A program made the position numbers and the translations under genes. From NCBI RefSeq assembly GCF_026155325.1, contig NZ_JAPFPW010000011.1:1-64000 (forward strand): a stretch of DNA of 64,000 nt, in the 5' to 3' direction. The stretch is from Desulfobotulus pelophilus. Lineage in GTDB: Bacteria > Desulfobacterota > Desulfobacteria > Desulfobacterales > ASO4-4. The number at the start of each line of letters is the position of its first letter. The first letter of the stretch is position 1. The notes beneath the pieces are model-generated. The model was given only the letters and a program-made list of their open reading frames with translations, did no database searches and had not been told where the DNA came from. This document shows, one piece after another, positions 43,666-52,485 of the stretch.

Positions 43666-44034
43666 ATGAAAATTGCCTTACCGACAAAAGAGGACAGCAC
43701 CATAGACAGCCATTTTGGCCATTGTGAATACTTTACGGTTTTTACACTGAATGAAAACAGGGAAATTGTGCTGGAAGAAAAGGTAGCATCACCCGTGGGT
43801 TGCGGATGTAAATCCAACATAGCCGAAACACTGGCAGGGCTGGGAGTAACCATAATGCTGGCCGGGAATATGGGCGATGGTGCCGTACGGGTGCTGCAAA
43901 GCAATGGTATTGAAGTGCTGAGGGGATGCATGGGCAAGGTGAGGGATGTTGCGGACAAATGGCTTGCCGGAAAACTCATGGATTCGGGTATGGGATGCAT
44001 GATTCATGGACATGAATGCCAGCATGGAGAATAG
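43666..44034 (+). CDS. NifX/NifB-type iron-molybdenum cofactor-binding domain protein
   Basis: A 122-residue protein of the dinitrogenase cofactor-binding (Nitro_FeMo-Co) family. The start MKIALPTKEDSTIDSHFGHC and the later AGNMGDGAVRVLQSNGIEVL are typical. It has seven cysteines, with CGCK near the middle and CMIHGHECQHGE at the end, suggesting iron-sulfur binding. No nif genes are nearby, so it is probably one of the small standalone members common in anaerobes. It stands alone and is followed by a strong terminator. Confidence 0.87.
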   Translation: MKIALPTKEDSTIDSHFGHCEYFTVFTLNENREIVLEEKVASPVGCGCKSNIAETLAGLGVTIMLAGNMGDGAVRVLQSNGIEVLRGCMGKVRDVADKWLAGKLMDSGMGCMIHGHECQHGE

Positions 44035-44073
44035 TCCGGTCTTTTGTCCCTTGTGAAAAGTATGGACTGAAGA

Positions 44074-44106
44074 AACGGCAGGGGGGCAACTGCCGTTTTT
44101 TATTTT
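44074..44106 (+). terminator. Rho-independent terminator after the NifX-like gene
   Basis: AACGGCAG and CTGCCGTT flank an eight-base loop and are followed by TTTTTATTTT. It separates this gene from the hydrolase gene. Confidence 0.9.
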
Positions 44107-44132
44107 CGCCCGCAGGACAGGTCAGGGAGTGT

Positions 44133-44921
44133 ATGCCCGTTGTTCATGTAAACGGAATCCGTTTTTATTACCGGATGAAGGGCAGGGGGGAACCCTTGCT
44201 CCTGATTCATGGGCTGGGATCCAGTTCTCGTGACTGGGACTGGCAGGTGGATGTATTAGCGGAAAAATTTCAGGTTATTACGCCCGATCTTCGTGGGCAT
44301 GGTCTTTCCGGTAAGCCCGCCGGGCCATACAGCATAGGTCTTTTTGCTTCGGATATGACAGGACTGCTGGAGTCCCTGAGTTGTCCCTCTGTCCATGTGG
44401 TGGGCCTTTCACTGGGGGGTGCGGTGGCTTTTCAGCTGGCACTGGATCAGCCAGATCGGGTCCGGTCTCTGGTGATTGTTAATAGTTCACCGGAGTTTAT
44501 TTTTCGTTCTTTCAAGGAGAAATTTTTGTTGTGGCAGCGGATTTTCATGGTTCGCATACTGGGCATGCGCAGGGTGGGAGTTTTTTTGGCCAGACGTTTT
44601 TTCCCCTCACCGGAGCATGCCGCTCTGCGCAGTGTCTTTGTAAGCCGCTGGGCGGAGAATGATTCACGAGCTTATGAGCAAAGCCTCCATGCCCTTGCAG
44701 GGTGGAGCGTGAAGGACAGGCTGGATTTGTTGTGCTGCCCTGCGCTGATCATTTCTGCAGACAATGATATCATTCCTTTTTCCCATAAGGAAATCTGTGT
44801 TCGGCGCATGCCCCATGCCAGGCTTGTGGTGATAGGGAATTCCCGCCATGCCCTGCCCGTTGAACGGGCGGAAGAGTTCAACCGTGTCCTGTTGGCTTTT
44901 TATGGAAAAAGTGATGTGTAA
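44133..44921 (+). CDS. Alpha/beta-fold hydrolase
   Basis: A 262-residue hydrolase of unknown substrate. The oxyanion motif is LLIHGLGSSSRDW; the nucleophile serine is in GLSLGG; the acid is in SADNDIIP; the histidine is in NSRHALPVE. The start has AGGGAG before the ATG; the open frame continues 39 codons upstream through a terminator, so it is rejected. An ester, lactone or C-C bond substrate is possible. It is a single gene. Confidence 0.83.
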   Translation: MPVVHVNGIRFYYRMKGRGEPLLLIHGLGSSSRDWDWQVDVLAEKFQVITPDLRGHGLSGKPAGPYSIGLFASDMTGLLESLSCPSVHVVGLSLGGAVAFQLALDQPDRVRSLVIVNSSPEFIFRSFKEKFLLWQRIFMVRILGMRRVGVFLARRFFPSPEHAALRSVFVSRWAENDSRAYEQSLHALAGWSVKDRLDLLCCPALIISADNDIIPFSHKEICVRRMPHARLVVIGNSRHALPVERAEEFNRVLLAFYGKSDV

Positions 44922-45097
44922 GTTTTTATAACAGTTTCATTTTCATCCTCTCCTCCCTTTTTTCCCGGTACTTCTGTCCTATAATTTAGTAAGAAAGCCC
45001 CTTGCCACAGGTTTCTTTCCGGGCGTGGCAATCAAGGCTTTATCCAGCAGACCCTGCTCCCGGAACAGGGCCGATGTCAAGGGACAGGGAAAACATT

Positions 45098-46528
45098 ATG
45101 CGTACATCCCCTCTGCTTACGGATTTATATCAGCTAACCATGCTTGCGGGTTATTTCGAAGAAAAGATGGCGGATAAACATGCCGTGTTTGATCTGTATT
45201 TCCGGACCCATCCCTTTGGGGGCGGATATGCGGTATTTGCCGGTCTGGAACCGGCCCTGACCGCCCTGGAAGGGCTTCGTTTCCTGCCGGAGGAAATAGC
45301 CTGGTTACGTAGCCTGAAGCTGTTTAAACCCGATTTTCTCCATTTTCTGGAAGATTTCCGTTTCCGGGGAGATATCACTGCGCCGCCGGAGGGTTCACTG
45401 GTTTTTGCCCATGAACCCCTGATGAGCGTGGAGGGGAAACTGGCTGAGGTACAGCTGGTGGAAACACTGCTTCTGAATATCATTAATTTTCAAACCCTTG
45501 TGGCAACAAAGGCGGCAAGGATCTGTCATGCAGCTAAGGATGCCAGTGTTGTGGAATTCGGGCTTCGCAGGGCGCAGGGACCCGATGGCGGGCTTTCCGC
45601 ATCCAGGGCGGCCTGCATCGGGGGTGTGCTGGGAACCAGCAATCTGCTGGCTGGTATGACCTTCGGGCTTCCTGTCTACGGAACCCATGCCCATAGCTGG
45701 GTGCAGTCCTTTTCCGATGAACTGAGTGCTTTCCGCGCTTATGCAGCAGCCTTTCCGGACAGCACAGTCCTGCTTGTGGATACCTACGATACCTTGAAAA
45801 GCGGGCTGCCCAATGCCATAACCGTGGCCCGTGAGTTGCGGGAAAAGGGACAGGCTTTACGGGGAATCCGTCTGGATTCGGGAGATCTGGCCTGGCTTTC
45901 CCGGAAGGCACGGCAGATGCTGGATGAGGCCGGGCTGCCGGATGTGGCCATTTTTGCCTCCAATGATCTGGATGAGCATGTCATCAGTTCCATTCGTGCG
46001 GAAAATGGCCGGGTGGACGTGTACGGTGCAGGAACCCGCCTCAGTACGGCGGCGGGAGAAGGAGGAGGAGCACTGGGTGGCGTATATAAACTGGTATGGC
46101 TGGATGGTGAACCCAGAATGAAAATTACCGCCGACATTGCCAAGACCACACTGCCGGGTAAGAAACGGGTATTTCGGGCTGTGGGCCCGGAAGGTGAATG
46201 GGTGCAGGATCTGATCTGTCTGCACGATGAAGCCCTGCCGGAGTCCGGCCTTGTTTATGACCCCACCAATCCCCTGCACCACAGGCATTTGCCGGGAGGG
46301 ATTGAGCTTGTGGATCTCCACAGACAGGTCATGCGGAAGGGACAGCCTGTTTTCAGGAAAGAAAGTCTGCAGGAAATGGCCGGTCGTTGCAGAAAGGAAA
46401 TGGCATTGCTTCCGGAAGGCTGTCTGCGCTTTATCAATCCCCATAAATACAAGGTATCCATATCCGAATCGTTAAAAGAGCTGCGCTGTTCCATGATACG
46501 GTCCCGCGCAGGGGAAAGGGAGTACTGA
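45098..46528 (+). CDS. pncB: Nicotinate phosphoribosyltransferase
   Basis: A 476-residue enzyme that makes nicotinate mononucleotide from nicotinate and PRPP, using ATP. The family start LLTDLYQLTMLAGYFEEKMA is intact, along with EFGLRRAQGPDGGLSASRAA and IRLDSGDLAWLSRKAR, and the C-terminal insert typical of the longer subfamily. The chosen ATG follows GGGACAGGGAAAACATT; the open frame begins 32 codons earlier. The next gene, a nicotinamidase, overlaps its stop codon, giving the complete nicotinamide-to-NaMN salvage route. Confidence 0.93.
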   Translation: MRTSPLLTDLYQLTMLAGYFEEKMADKHAVFDLYFRTHPFGGGYAVFAGLEPALTALEGLRFLPEEIAWLRSLKLFKPDFLHFLEDFRFRGDITAPPEGSLVFAHEPLMSVEGKLAEVQLVETLLLNIINFQTLVATKAARICHAAKDASVVEFGLRRAQGPDGGLSASRAACIGGVLGTSNLLAGMTFGLPVYGTHAHSWVQSFSDELSAFRAYAAAFPDSTVLLVDTYDTLKSGLPNAITVARELREKGQALRGIRLDSGDLAWLSRKARQMLDEAGLPDVAIFASNDLDEHVISSIRAENGRVDVYGAGTRLSTAAGEGGGALGGVYKLVWLDGEPRMKITADIAKTTLPGKKRVFRAVGPEGEWVQDLICLHDEALPESGLVYDPTNPLHHRHLPGGIELVDLHRQVMRKGQPVFRKESLQEMAGRCRKEMALLPEGCLRFINPHKYKVSISESLKELRCSMIRSRAGEREY

Positions 46529-47121
46529 TGTCTGGAAAAATGGCTTTTGTGATTGTGGATGTCCAAAATGATTTCTGCCCCGGCGGTGCGCTGGGGGTTG
46601 CCGGGGGTGACAGGGTTATCGCTCCCATCAACCGGGTAGCACGGCTGTTTGCCGAGGCCGGTCTGCCTGTTTTTGTCAGCCGGGACTGGCATCCTCCGGA
46701 AACCGGACATTTTGAGATCTTCGGAGGCCCATGGCCGGTGCATTGCGTGCAGGAAAGCAGGGGGGCAGCCTTCCATCCGGACCTGGAGCTGCCCCATGGA
46801 TCTACGGTTGTTTCCAAGGGAAAAGATCCGGACAGTGACGGATATTCTGCATTTGAAGCCTTTACGGATGAGGGACATTCTCTGGGAGAGCTTCTGCACA
46901 GGGCAGGTGTGCATCATCTTGTCATAGGAGGTCTGGCCACGGATTACTGTGTGCGGGCAACGGCGCTGGAAGCCCTTGCACAGGGCTTTCGGGTTACGGT
47001 ACTGGAGGATGGGGTTGCGGGTGTGAATGTGAAACCTGGAGATTCCCTCCGTGCCATGGAAACTATGAAAGCGGAAGGGGCCCGTTTCATCCGGGCCCAT
47101 AATCTGGTCATTGAGACTTGA
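46528..47121 (+). CDS. pncA: Nicotinamidase
   Basis: A 197-residue amidase that turns nicotinamide into nicotinate. The catalytic triad is readable: Asp in VIVDVQNDFCPGG, Lys in VVSKGKDPD, and Cys in GLATDYCVRAT; the metal site is in SRDWHPPETGHF. It is translationally coupled to pncB by TGATG. No separate promoter is visible. Confidence 0.93.
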   Translation: MSGKMAFVIVDVQNDFCPGGALGVAGGDRVIAPINRVARLFAEAGLPVFVSRDWHPPETGHFEIFGGPWPVHCVQESRGAAFHPDLELPHGSTVVSKGKDPDSDGYSAFEAFTDEGHSLGELLHRAGVHHLVIGGLATDYCVRATALEALAQGFRVTVLEDGVAGVNVKPGDSLRAMETMKAEGARFIRAHNLVIET

Positions 47122-47181
47122 GAGAAGAAGGCGGGCTTTCTGTTTCTTTCATGAATGCTGAACGGCAGAGCGGTTGATAAG

Positions 47182-47226
47182 CCGGACCGGTTTTTATTCC
47201 GGAGTGGGATCAGTCCGGTTTTGTTT
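47182..47226 (+). terminator. Terminator after pncA
   Basis: CCGGAC and GTCCGG form the stem, with TTTTGTTTT after it. The right arm lies within the 3' end of the convergent hydrolase gene. Confidence 0.6.
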
Positions 47227-47991
47227 TGAGCAGGAAGAAAGAAAGTCCGCAATGGCCCGGTTAACGGGCTGGGGTGCTTCCACGGGGGAAAGATGGCCTG
47301 CTCTGTCAATACAGATGAGGGTGGAGCCGGAAATATGGTCTTTGAGATACTGGCCGTATTTTACCGGAGAGAGTTGATCATCGGATGCGGTGAGGATGAG
47401 TACGGGAGCTGTGATCTGGTGCAGCCGGTCCATGATGTCAAAATCGTCACAGGCCCTGAAGTCTTTTAGGATAGTTTCCGGTCTGTCAATGGATGCGGCA
47501 TCCAGAATAGGCTTTACGGTATCGGCGGGTGTGGATGGAGAAATGCTGAGCTGTGTCTGGAGATTTTTAAAGTGGTTACAATCCTTTTCAACCATCTCAA
47601 AAATCATTGGGTTTACCCGGAGTCTGGCCCCGGAATTGATGATGATACCACCGGAAAAGCGGGTGGAATTATCCGTGAGCAGGGTCAGCACAATGGCCCC
47701 GCCCATGGAAATGCCACAGATAAAGGGCTTTTCAATTTTTATCTCATCCAGAAAGGCCGTAATGTGGGAAGCCTGTTCTGCCACGGTAGTGCAGGCGGGC
47801 AGTTGCGAAGTCTTTCGTCCGGGAAGGGTGATGGCAAGGCAGTTGACGGAAGAAGTCAGCCCTTCCATCTGCCGTTGCCAGAAACGGCCATCCAGACCGG
47901 CCCCGTGAATAAAGAGCAGAGTGGGTTTTTCCGGGTCAAAGGGAGCGTTTCCCTGAAACCAGACAAAAGGTGTCTTTTGGATGGTTTGCAT
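47194..47991 (-). CDS. Alpha/beta-fold hydrolase
   Basis: A 265-residue hydrolase. The oxyanion region is LLFIHGAGLDGRFW, the nucleophile is in GISMGGA, the acid is in TASDDQLSP and the histidine in DRAGHLSPVEAP. AAAGGA sits before the ATG. It ends within the pncA terminator and is convergent with pncA. It is not close to the other hydrolase in this window. Substrate unknown. Confidence 0.83.
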   Translation of the reverse strand: MQTIQKTPFVWFQGNAPFDPEKPTLLFIHGAGLDGRFWQRQMEGLTSSVNCLAITLPGRKTSQLPACTTVAEQASHITAFLDEIKIEKPFICGISMGGAIVLTLLTDNSTRFSGGIIINSGARLRVNPMIFEMVEKDCNHFKNLQTQLSISPSTPADTVKPILDAASIDRPETILKDFRACDDFDIMDRLHQITAPVLILTASDDQLSPVKYGQYLKDHISGSTLICIDRAGHLSPVEAPQPVNRAIADFLSSCSKQNRTDPTPE

Positions 47992-47999
47992 GGCTGATA

Positions 48000-48307
48000 T
48001 CCTTTGCTTTGGGAGTTGTGTGCATGGGCAACCTCGAAGCAGCGCTTGTATTCAGGTGAGGTGGCCGTTCCCTGACGGCACCCTTTGCAACCGGCATGTG
48101 TAAAATGGTCTAGCAGCACCCTAAAGGAAGGGTAGTTTTCGAAAACGGCATGGACCCGGAGAACCGCTTTGCGTAATAGTCGAAAGCTCCGAGCAGTCTT
48201 TTTAGCTCCGTGGCCTTTATTTTTATATCACCGTTGACATAGCTTATGCATTGCGAACAGTTCAACCCGCAAGGTGCAAGCACTCTGACGATTGTATCAT
48301 AGTTCAT
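48000..48307 (-). pseudogene. Frameshifted DUF3795 protein gene
   Basis: The 5' part reads NYDTIVRVLAPCGLNCSQC and LKRLLGAFDYYAKRFS, as in DUF3795 cysteine-rich proteins, then runs into a stop at 48110. The continuation FENYPSFRVLLDHFTHAGCK with GCRQG is found in another minus frame across about 48030-48155. One frameshift near 48150-48160 explains this; the extreme C-terminus also looks degraded before the hydrolase start. Confidence 0.68.
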
Positions 48308-48476
48308 ATTTTTTCATCCTTCCTGTGTTCTGACGGGGAGAAATGTATCTGTTCCATGGTTGAATTTTTCTCCTGACCGGCTTTGGGCGCAGATCCGGTG
48401 AGAAATGGCGGTTCAGGCTGATAGGCGAAAGCGCAAAATCCAGCGCTGATGAGACTCTCATGAAGCCAGTCCCTGC

Positions 48477-49223
48477 TTACCGGGGCATCAGCGCGAATAC
48501 ACCCCAGCCCAGATATTCACGCGTGTAGGTGGCATAGCGTTCTGGTTCTGAGGTCAGTTTGGCACGAACCTCATGGACCAGTTCGTCTTCAGGACTGGTC
48601 TCAAGCCACCGGCGCATGGTGAGCCATTTGGCGGCCTCGTATCTGTCCCACCCATCCTGATCAGCCAGAACCATTTCAACGACATCGTAACCCAGATCTC
48701 TGAAAGACACGAGAAGTTCCGGAAGCACAAGAAAGTCGGATATGGCGTTGGCAAGGCAGCCCCTGGCAACATCTTCCGTTGGCGGTAACTGTCGCCAGTA
48801 GGGCTCGCCGATGAGAACGATCCCCCCGGTGCGCAGGCTGCGTGTCAAAAGCTCCAGCGTGCCGGAAATACCTCCGCCAATCCAGCTAGCACCGACACAG
48901 GCTGCCACATCGACCTTGTCGTCAGAAACATGGCCTGCAGCATCATCATGGATAAATGTGACCTTATCGCTAACTCCGAGTTCTTCCGCGCGTAGTGTTG
49001 CCTGCCCGGTAAATAGCGGGCTCATGTCGATGCCTGTACCCATAATTCCGTAATCGCGCGCCCATGTGCACAGCATCTCGCCGGAACCGCTGCCGAGGTC
49101 AAGAATTCGGGCTCCCGGTTCCAGACGCAGCGCCGCGCCAAGAGTTGCGAATTTTTCTGATGTGAAGGGGTTATGGATGCGGTGGGCACTTTCGGTGATG
49201 TTGAAGATCCGTGGAATATCCAA
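48477..49223 (-). CDS. SAM-dependent methyltransferase
   Basis: About 248 residues from a TTG preceded by AAGGAG; the longer ATG frame starting at 49394 would overlap the next gene and adds unconserved sequence. Motif I is ARILDLGSGSGEMLCTWARD, post-I TGIDMSP, and the motif II/III region is VDVAACVGASWIGGG followed by LRTGGIVLIGEPYW. This is a class I Rossmann methyltransferase of unknown acceptor. It lies in the accessory block and is followed in transcription by a broken DUF3795 gene. Composition is slightly richer in GC than the neighbouring hydrolase. Confidence 0.8.
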   Translation of the reverse strand: MDIPRIFNITESAHRIHNPFTSEKFATLGAALRLEPGARILDLGSGSGEMLCTWARDYGIMGTGIDMSPLFTGQATLRAEELGVSDKVTFIHDDAAGHVSDDKVDVAACVGASWIGGGISGTLELLTRSLRTGGIVLIGEPYWRQLPPTEDVARGCLANAISDFLVLPELLVSFRDLGYDVVEMVLADQDGWDRYEAAKWLTMRRWLETSPEDELVHEVRAKLTSEPERYATYTREYLGWGVFALMPR

Positions 49224-49264
49224 TGAGGACAGTCTCCTTAAAAATATGAATAGATTGGGGTTAC

Positions 49265-49336
49265 GCCTGACGCATTTATCACCTGCCGGTGTGGAGCGGC
49301 AGCGAAATAACTGACAGGTGCAAAAAACGGTTAGGC
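49265..49336 (-). repeat. attC-like recombination site
   Basis: Immediately after the transporter stop, the minus strand reads GCCTAAC, GCACCTG, a spacer, CAGGTG and GTCAGGC: outer arms fit R''/R' (RYYYAAC and GTTRRRY, one mismatch) and inner arms pair. The size, 72 bases, is normal for an integron attC. No integron integrase is in the window. Confidence 0.4.
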
Positions 49337-49341
49337 CAGGC

Positions 49342-49956
49342 CTACTGATCCGCCATAGCCAGCCTGGCTCCAATGGCTGCGAAAGTTGCTGCAAATGATC
49401 GTTGAAGCCAGCGGACCAACGCAGGTGAACCAGTCACGTGCTTGCTTATACCATTCGCTACGAGGCCATAGATAATAAAGGTGATCAACGTCATAACCAT
49501 GAATACCAAGCTTAGCCGTATCATTATCAGCATGGTCGAGGCCTCTCCGGATGAGACAAAAAGCGGCAGAAAGGCCAGGAAGAATATGGACAGTTTAGGG
49601 TTGAGGATGTTTACTAAAAATCCCTTGAGCATGATCTTGAAAAAACCGTATTTCACGGAATTAGGATTGAGTTTCAATGCGCCCGTTTCATGCCACATGG
49701 ACCAGGCAAGATAGAACAAATAGAGGACACCTGCTAATTTGACGCACTGAAAGGCAACGGAGCTCATATGCAAAATAGCCGATAGCCCGAGGATGCAGGC
49801 GGTGAGGTGCGGAAGAATACCGGCTGTGCAGCCAATTGCGGCGGCAATGCTCGACCGCCAGCCAAAGAAAAGTCCAGTCGATACCGTATAGATCACACCG
49901 GTTCCCGGAATCAGGATTACAATCAGGGAGGTTAAAAGAAATTCTGGATCAAACAA
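49342..49956 (-). CDS. LysE/RhtB family amino-acid exporter
   Basis: About 204 residues from a TTG with AAGGAG six bases before; the ATG frame begins at 50037 without a ribosome site. Six hydrophobic helices are seen. The family phrases VILIPGTGVIYTVSTGLFFG and FLVNILNPKLSIFFLAFLPL are intact. Members export amino acids or similar metabolites. It ends at an attC-like site, and lies in the accessory block of small minus-strand genes. Confidence 0.83.
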   Translation of the reverse strand: MFDPEFLLTSLIVILIPGTGVIYTVSTGLFFGWRSSIAAAIGCTAGILPHLTACILGLSAILHMSSVAFQCVKLAGVLYLFYLAWSMWHETGALKLNPNSVKYGFFKIMLKGFLVNILNPKLSIFFLAFLPLFVSSGEASTMLIMIRLSLVFMVMTLITFIIYGLVANGISKHVTGSPALVRWLQRSFAATFAAIGARLAMADQ

Positions 49957-50033
49957 AGCAATCTCCTTTTCAGGTTTCGTGGGAAGCATGTTGGGAACTC
50001 TTTGATGGGCGTTGTTTATGTGGATTTTTCTGT

Positions 50034-50276
50034 TCACTCATTTTCCATAAATAAAGCTTCCGATGTAGCACTGTTCTTCCTTAAGTGTTGTATTGTTTCA
50101 TATTCTGACGAATAGAAACATTGCCGGGCTATTTCCAATGAGTCAAAACCAATGATGACAGACCGCTCCGGTCTTTTTCCGGAAAGAGCCGGTATTTTAT
50201 TGTTTCTGACAAAATACTCCCCCTTGGTTTTTGGGATGATTTTCACAAGCTATCGGATATACTTATCATGCATTCG
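50034..50276 (-). pseudogene. Remnant of a DUF1330 protein gene
   Basis: The C-terminal part reads GEYFVRNNKIPALSGKRPER, then SVIIGFDSLEIARQCF, matching DUF1330 small proteins. In-frame upstream the sequence MHDKYIR ends at a TAG (50250-50252), and the usual first 20 residues are replaced by the 80-bp repeat at 50274-50353. A GTG at 50246 could still give a 70-residue fragment. Confidence 0.6.
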
Positions 50277-50353
50277 ACAAAGCATCGGCTGTTTCAGATC
50301 TGATCACAATGATCAGGTATTTTTATCTGCGTCGAGTGGAAAATGTGCTTTTT
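50274..50353. repeat. 80-bp direct repeat, copy A
   Basis: It is identical at 71 of 80 positions to 52252-52331 in the same orientation. The core holds the palindrome CTGATCACAATGATCAG and the outer pair CAGAT/ATCTG. Copies A and B bracket about 2 kb with a metallo-hydrolase gene and an IS3 remnant. Confidence 0.75.
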
Positions 50354-50378
50354 GGTATTACGACAAATACTACTTTTT

Positions 50379-51221
50379 TCATATTCGATGTCCCTTGAAT
50401 GCTCTGTCAACAATGGGATTGATATAAAAATCAGGCAATTTTAATTGTACTATTGCCTTTCTGCAAAAATCCAACGGCTCAGACTCTTCCCCGGCATACA
50501 CATTTTTTACAGTCTCATCCAATGCTTTCAGATAGCGCTCACCTTCATCCAGAAACATTTCGACGTCTTTCGGTTTGGTAATCGCCGGTGTCCAGGAAGT
50601 CAGCAAGATTTCATAGTCCCTGCGTGTTCTTATGCAATCCAAAGAGTTCACAAGATCATGAAAGTTGTCATAATTAGGAATATCATTTTTTACAGGGATG
50701 GAATCGGCGGTGAATAAAATTCTGTCCTCAAGGAATAGAATATTTACGGAACCTCTGGAATGACCAGGCGAATGAATGATTTTCATAGTGATATTCTCAT
50801 CTGCTTGTATTTCTAAGTCATGTTCTAAAAAAGCATCGATTTTGACAGGCTGGTCCACCAGTTGGTAAAAGCCCGGAACAGGGCGCTCTTTATTTTGGAT
50901 TTCAATATTCTCGATCCAGTTCTTTTCACTTTCGTGCGCCAGAATTTGGCATCGGGTCGTATTTTTAATCTGAGCGGCAGATCCTATGTGATCTGGATGT
51001 GAATGGGATAAAATTACTGTTCCGATATCCGAAATATCCCTGCCGTTTTCTTTAATATAGTTGAATATTTTGAGTAAGCTGCTTTTTGTACCCGTATCTA
51101 TCAGGGTTATTTTTTTCCCAAAAATGATGATACAGTTTACAAATCTATCGATTTTTTCATTTGGATTCAGGCTTATCTGAAAATCCAGTCGCAGCAGATG
51201 TATCTTCCCCGTAAGTTTCAT
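50379..51221 (-). CDS. Metallo-beta-lactamase-fold hydrolase
   Basis: A 280-residue MBL-fold enzyme with the zinc motif SHSHPDHIG, a second-site histidine in IHSPGHSRGS, and the bridging aspartate in FTADSIPV. The glyoxalase II-like pattern suggests hydrolysis of a thioester, lactone or similar bond; the substrate is not evident. AAAGG precedes the ATG. The gene is clearly more AT-rich than the rest of the window and lies between two copies of an 80-bp direct repeat, which points to transfer from elsewhere. Confidence 0.85.
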   Translation of the reverse strand: MKLTGKIHLLRLDFQISLNPNEKIDRFVNCIIIFGKKITLIDTGTKSSLLKIFNYIKENGRDISDIGTVILSHSHPDHIGSAAQIKNTTRCQILAHESEKNWIENIEIQNKERPVPGFYQLVDQPVKIDAFLEHDLEIQADENITMKIIHSPGHSRGSVNILFLEDRILFTADSIPVKNDIPNYDNFHDLVNSLDCIRTRRDYEILLTSWTPAITKPKDVEMFLDEGERYLKALDETVKNVYAGEESEPLDFCRKAIVQLKLPDFYINPIVDRAFKGHRI

Positions 51222-51652
51222 GAGGCTAACCTTTTTTCGTTATCTGTTTTGCATATATTGGGGTACGGGATCGGGGGGATCTTCTGAAGGCGAAAGATGG
51301 TCGGTGCGTAGCACGCCAGCTATCAAAATACTGCAAAGATCAAAATCTACTCGACATGATATCCTGTATTCCCGTTTTCATATTTTGTACCCTACGCCTA
51401 TGGTGGGAAAAAAACAGTTACAGTTTTTTCTTTTTTTAAGGGGTACAGCTTGGGGTGAATGGAAAGTATCGGACGCCAATTGTTGCCGGTGCTCGGCAGT
51501 CAGGCAGTTTTGCCAACGCATTCAGCCACCGGCATAAAGAAGAAAAAGGGTTCGAACCCGAAACGATAGCCGCTCTTAACAGAGCGAAAGAAACCTGTAG
51601 CCCGGAACCTTCAGTAGGCATCAGAATCCATGTCACCGGAAGCGTGATTTTT
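51222..51652. other. Gap between the MBL gene and the IS3 remnant
   Basis: No convincing gene is present. A perfect palindrome GGGTTCGAACCC (51551-51562) resembles a tRNA T-arm, but no cloverleaf can be built around it. The region may include a decayed insertion-sequence end. Confidence 0.35.
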
Positions 51653-52150
51653 TTAAGCCGCCTCCAGGTAAGACTTTTTCATGATATGGTTTTGCTTTTT
51701 GCCGGGAGTACGTATCACCGTAAGCTCAGGCTGCCAGTTTCTTGTATCGGAAGTCCGTCTTTCCGTTCGGACAGTCCTGGCTTTCTGATAGACCTCATGA
51801 CGTTTCTTGAGAATATCCAGATGCCTGCCATAGTGCCGGCCATCCGGTGTCACAAAAAGAATACGGCCGCGAAGGTTCTTTGTATTATACCAGACCACAA
51901 ATTCATCCACCCACTCATGGGCCTGCGGTAAAGAAAAAAACGGCTTGAAAGGATAGACAGGACGATATTTTATGGTTCTGAAAAGGGTTTCTGGGTAGGA
52001 ATTATACATGCTCACACCCGGCCTTGAAAAAGATGGAACCTTACCGGGTTTCTGCAATGTGGCCAGCATGGTAGCTCCTTTCACAGGACCAGCATTATTT
52101 GCATGCAAAACCAGACTGTCAGGACGGATACCGTGAAGCATACAGCTCAC
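51653..52150 (-). pseudogene. IS3-family transposase remnant (C-terminal part of OrfB)
   Basis: A 165-residue open frame matching the C-terminal third of IS3-type DDE transposases: VKGATMLATLQKPGKVPSFS, then YPETLFRTIKYRP (catalytic Glu kept), WVDEFVVWYNTKN and FVTPDGRHYGRHL. The catalytic Asp position, normally HSDNGSP, reads HANNAGP, and the N-terminal two thirds are missing. It is therefore inactive. Confidence 0.8.
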
Positions 52151-52485
52151 ACAAGTTTTGAGCTAAGAACATGCACTCATTCTCATGAACCCTTGCAGCA
52201 ATGGTTTGTATGCTGGATTTTTTAACAGATACGAATAAGACCGAAACCCTCTCGATAAAGCATCCGCTGTTTCAGATATGATCACACCGATCAGATATTT
52301 TTATCTGCGTCGAGTGGGAAATGAACTTTTTAATAACTCTTTGATGGACTCGTAAAATTTCTTGCTTCAGATTTTCAGTAATAACAAGATCAGCCTGTGT
52401 AGCCCTGAAAAATGGCGTTTGTGGATTTTTTGCGAGACTACAATTGTAATGTCATATGTTTATATTTCTGATGGAGGTCGGGTGA
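52151..52485. other. Leader of the DUF748 gene with repeat copy B
   Basis: There is no gene here. The stretch contains the second 80-bp repeat and an AT-rich segment just before the next ribosome site, where a promoter is likely. Confidence 0.4.
52252..52331. repeat. 80-bp direct repeat, copy B
   Basis: The partner of 50274-50353, with TGATC/GATCA around ACACC in place of the copy A palindrome, so the stem is kept although the sequence changed. It marks the right edge of the accessory segment. Confidence 0.75.

Noticed and set aside
51540-51610. tRNA-like sequence with GGGTTCGAACCC and a CTCTGTTAAGAG hairpin
   Set aside because: The T-arm-like palindrome and anticodon-like loop are present, but no acceptor stem, D-arm or 3' CCA region can be matched on either strand.
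51436-51931. Plus- and minus-strand short open frames in the IS3 remnant area
   Set aside because: They overlap the decayed transposase or the palindrome region and carry no coherent protein pattern.
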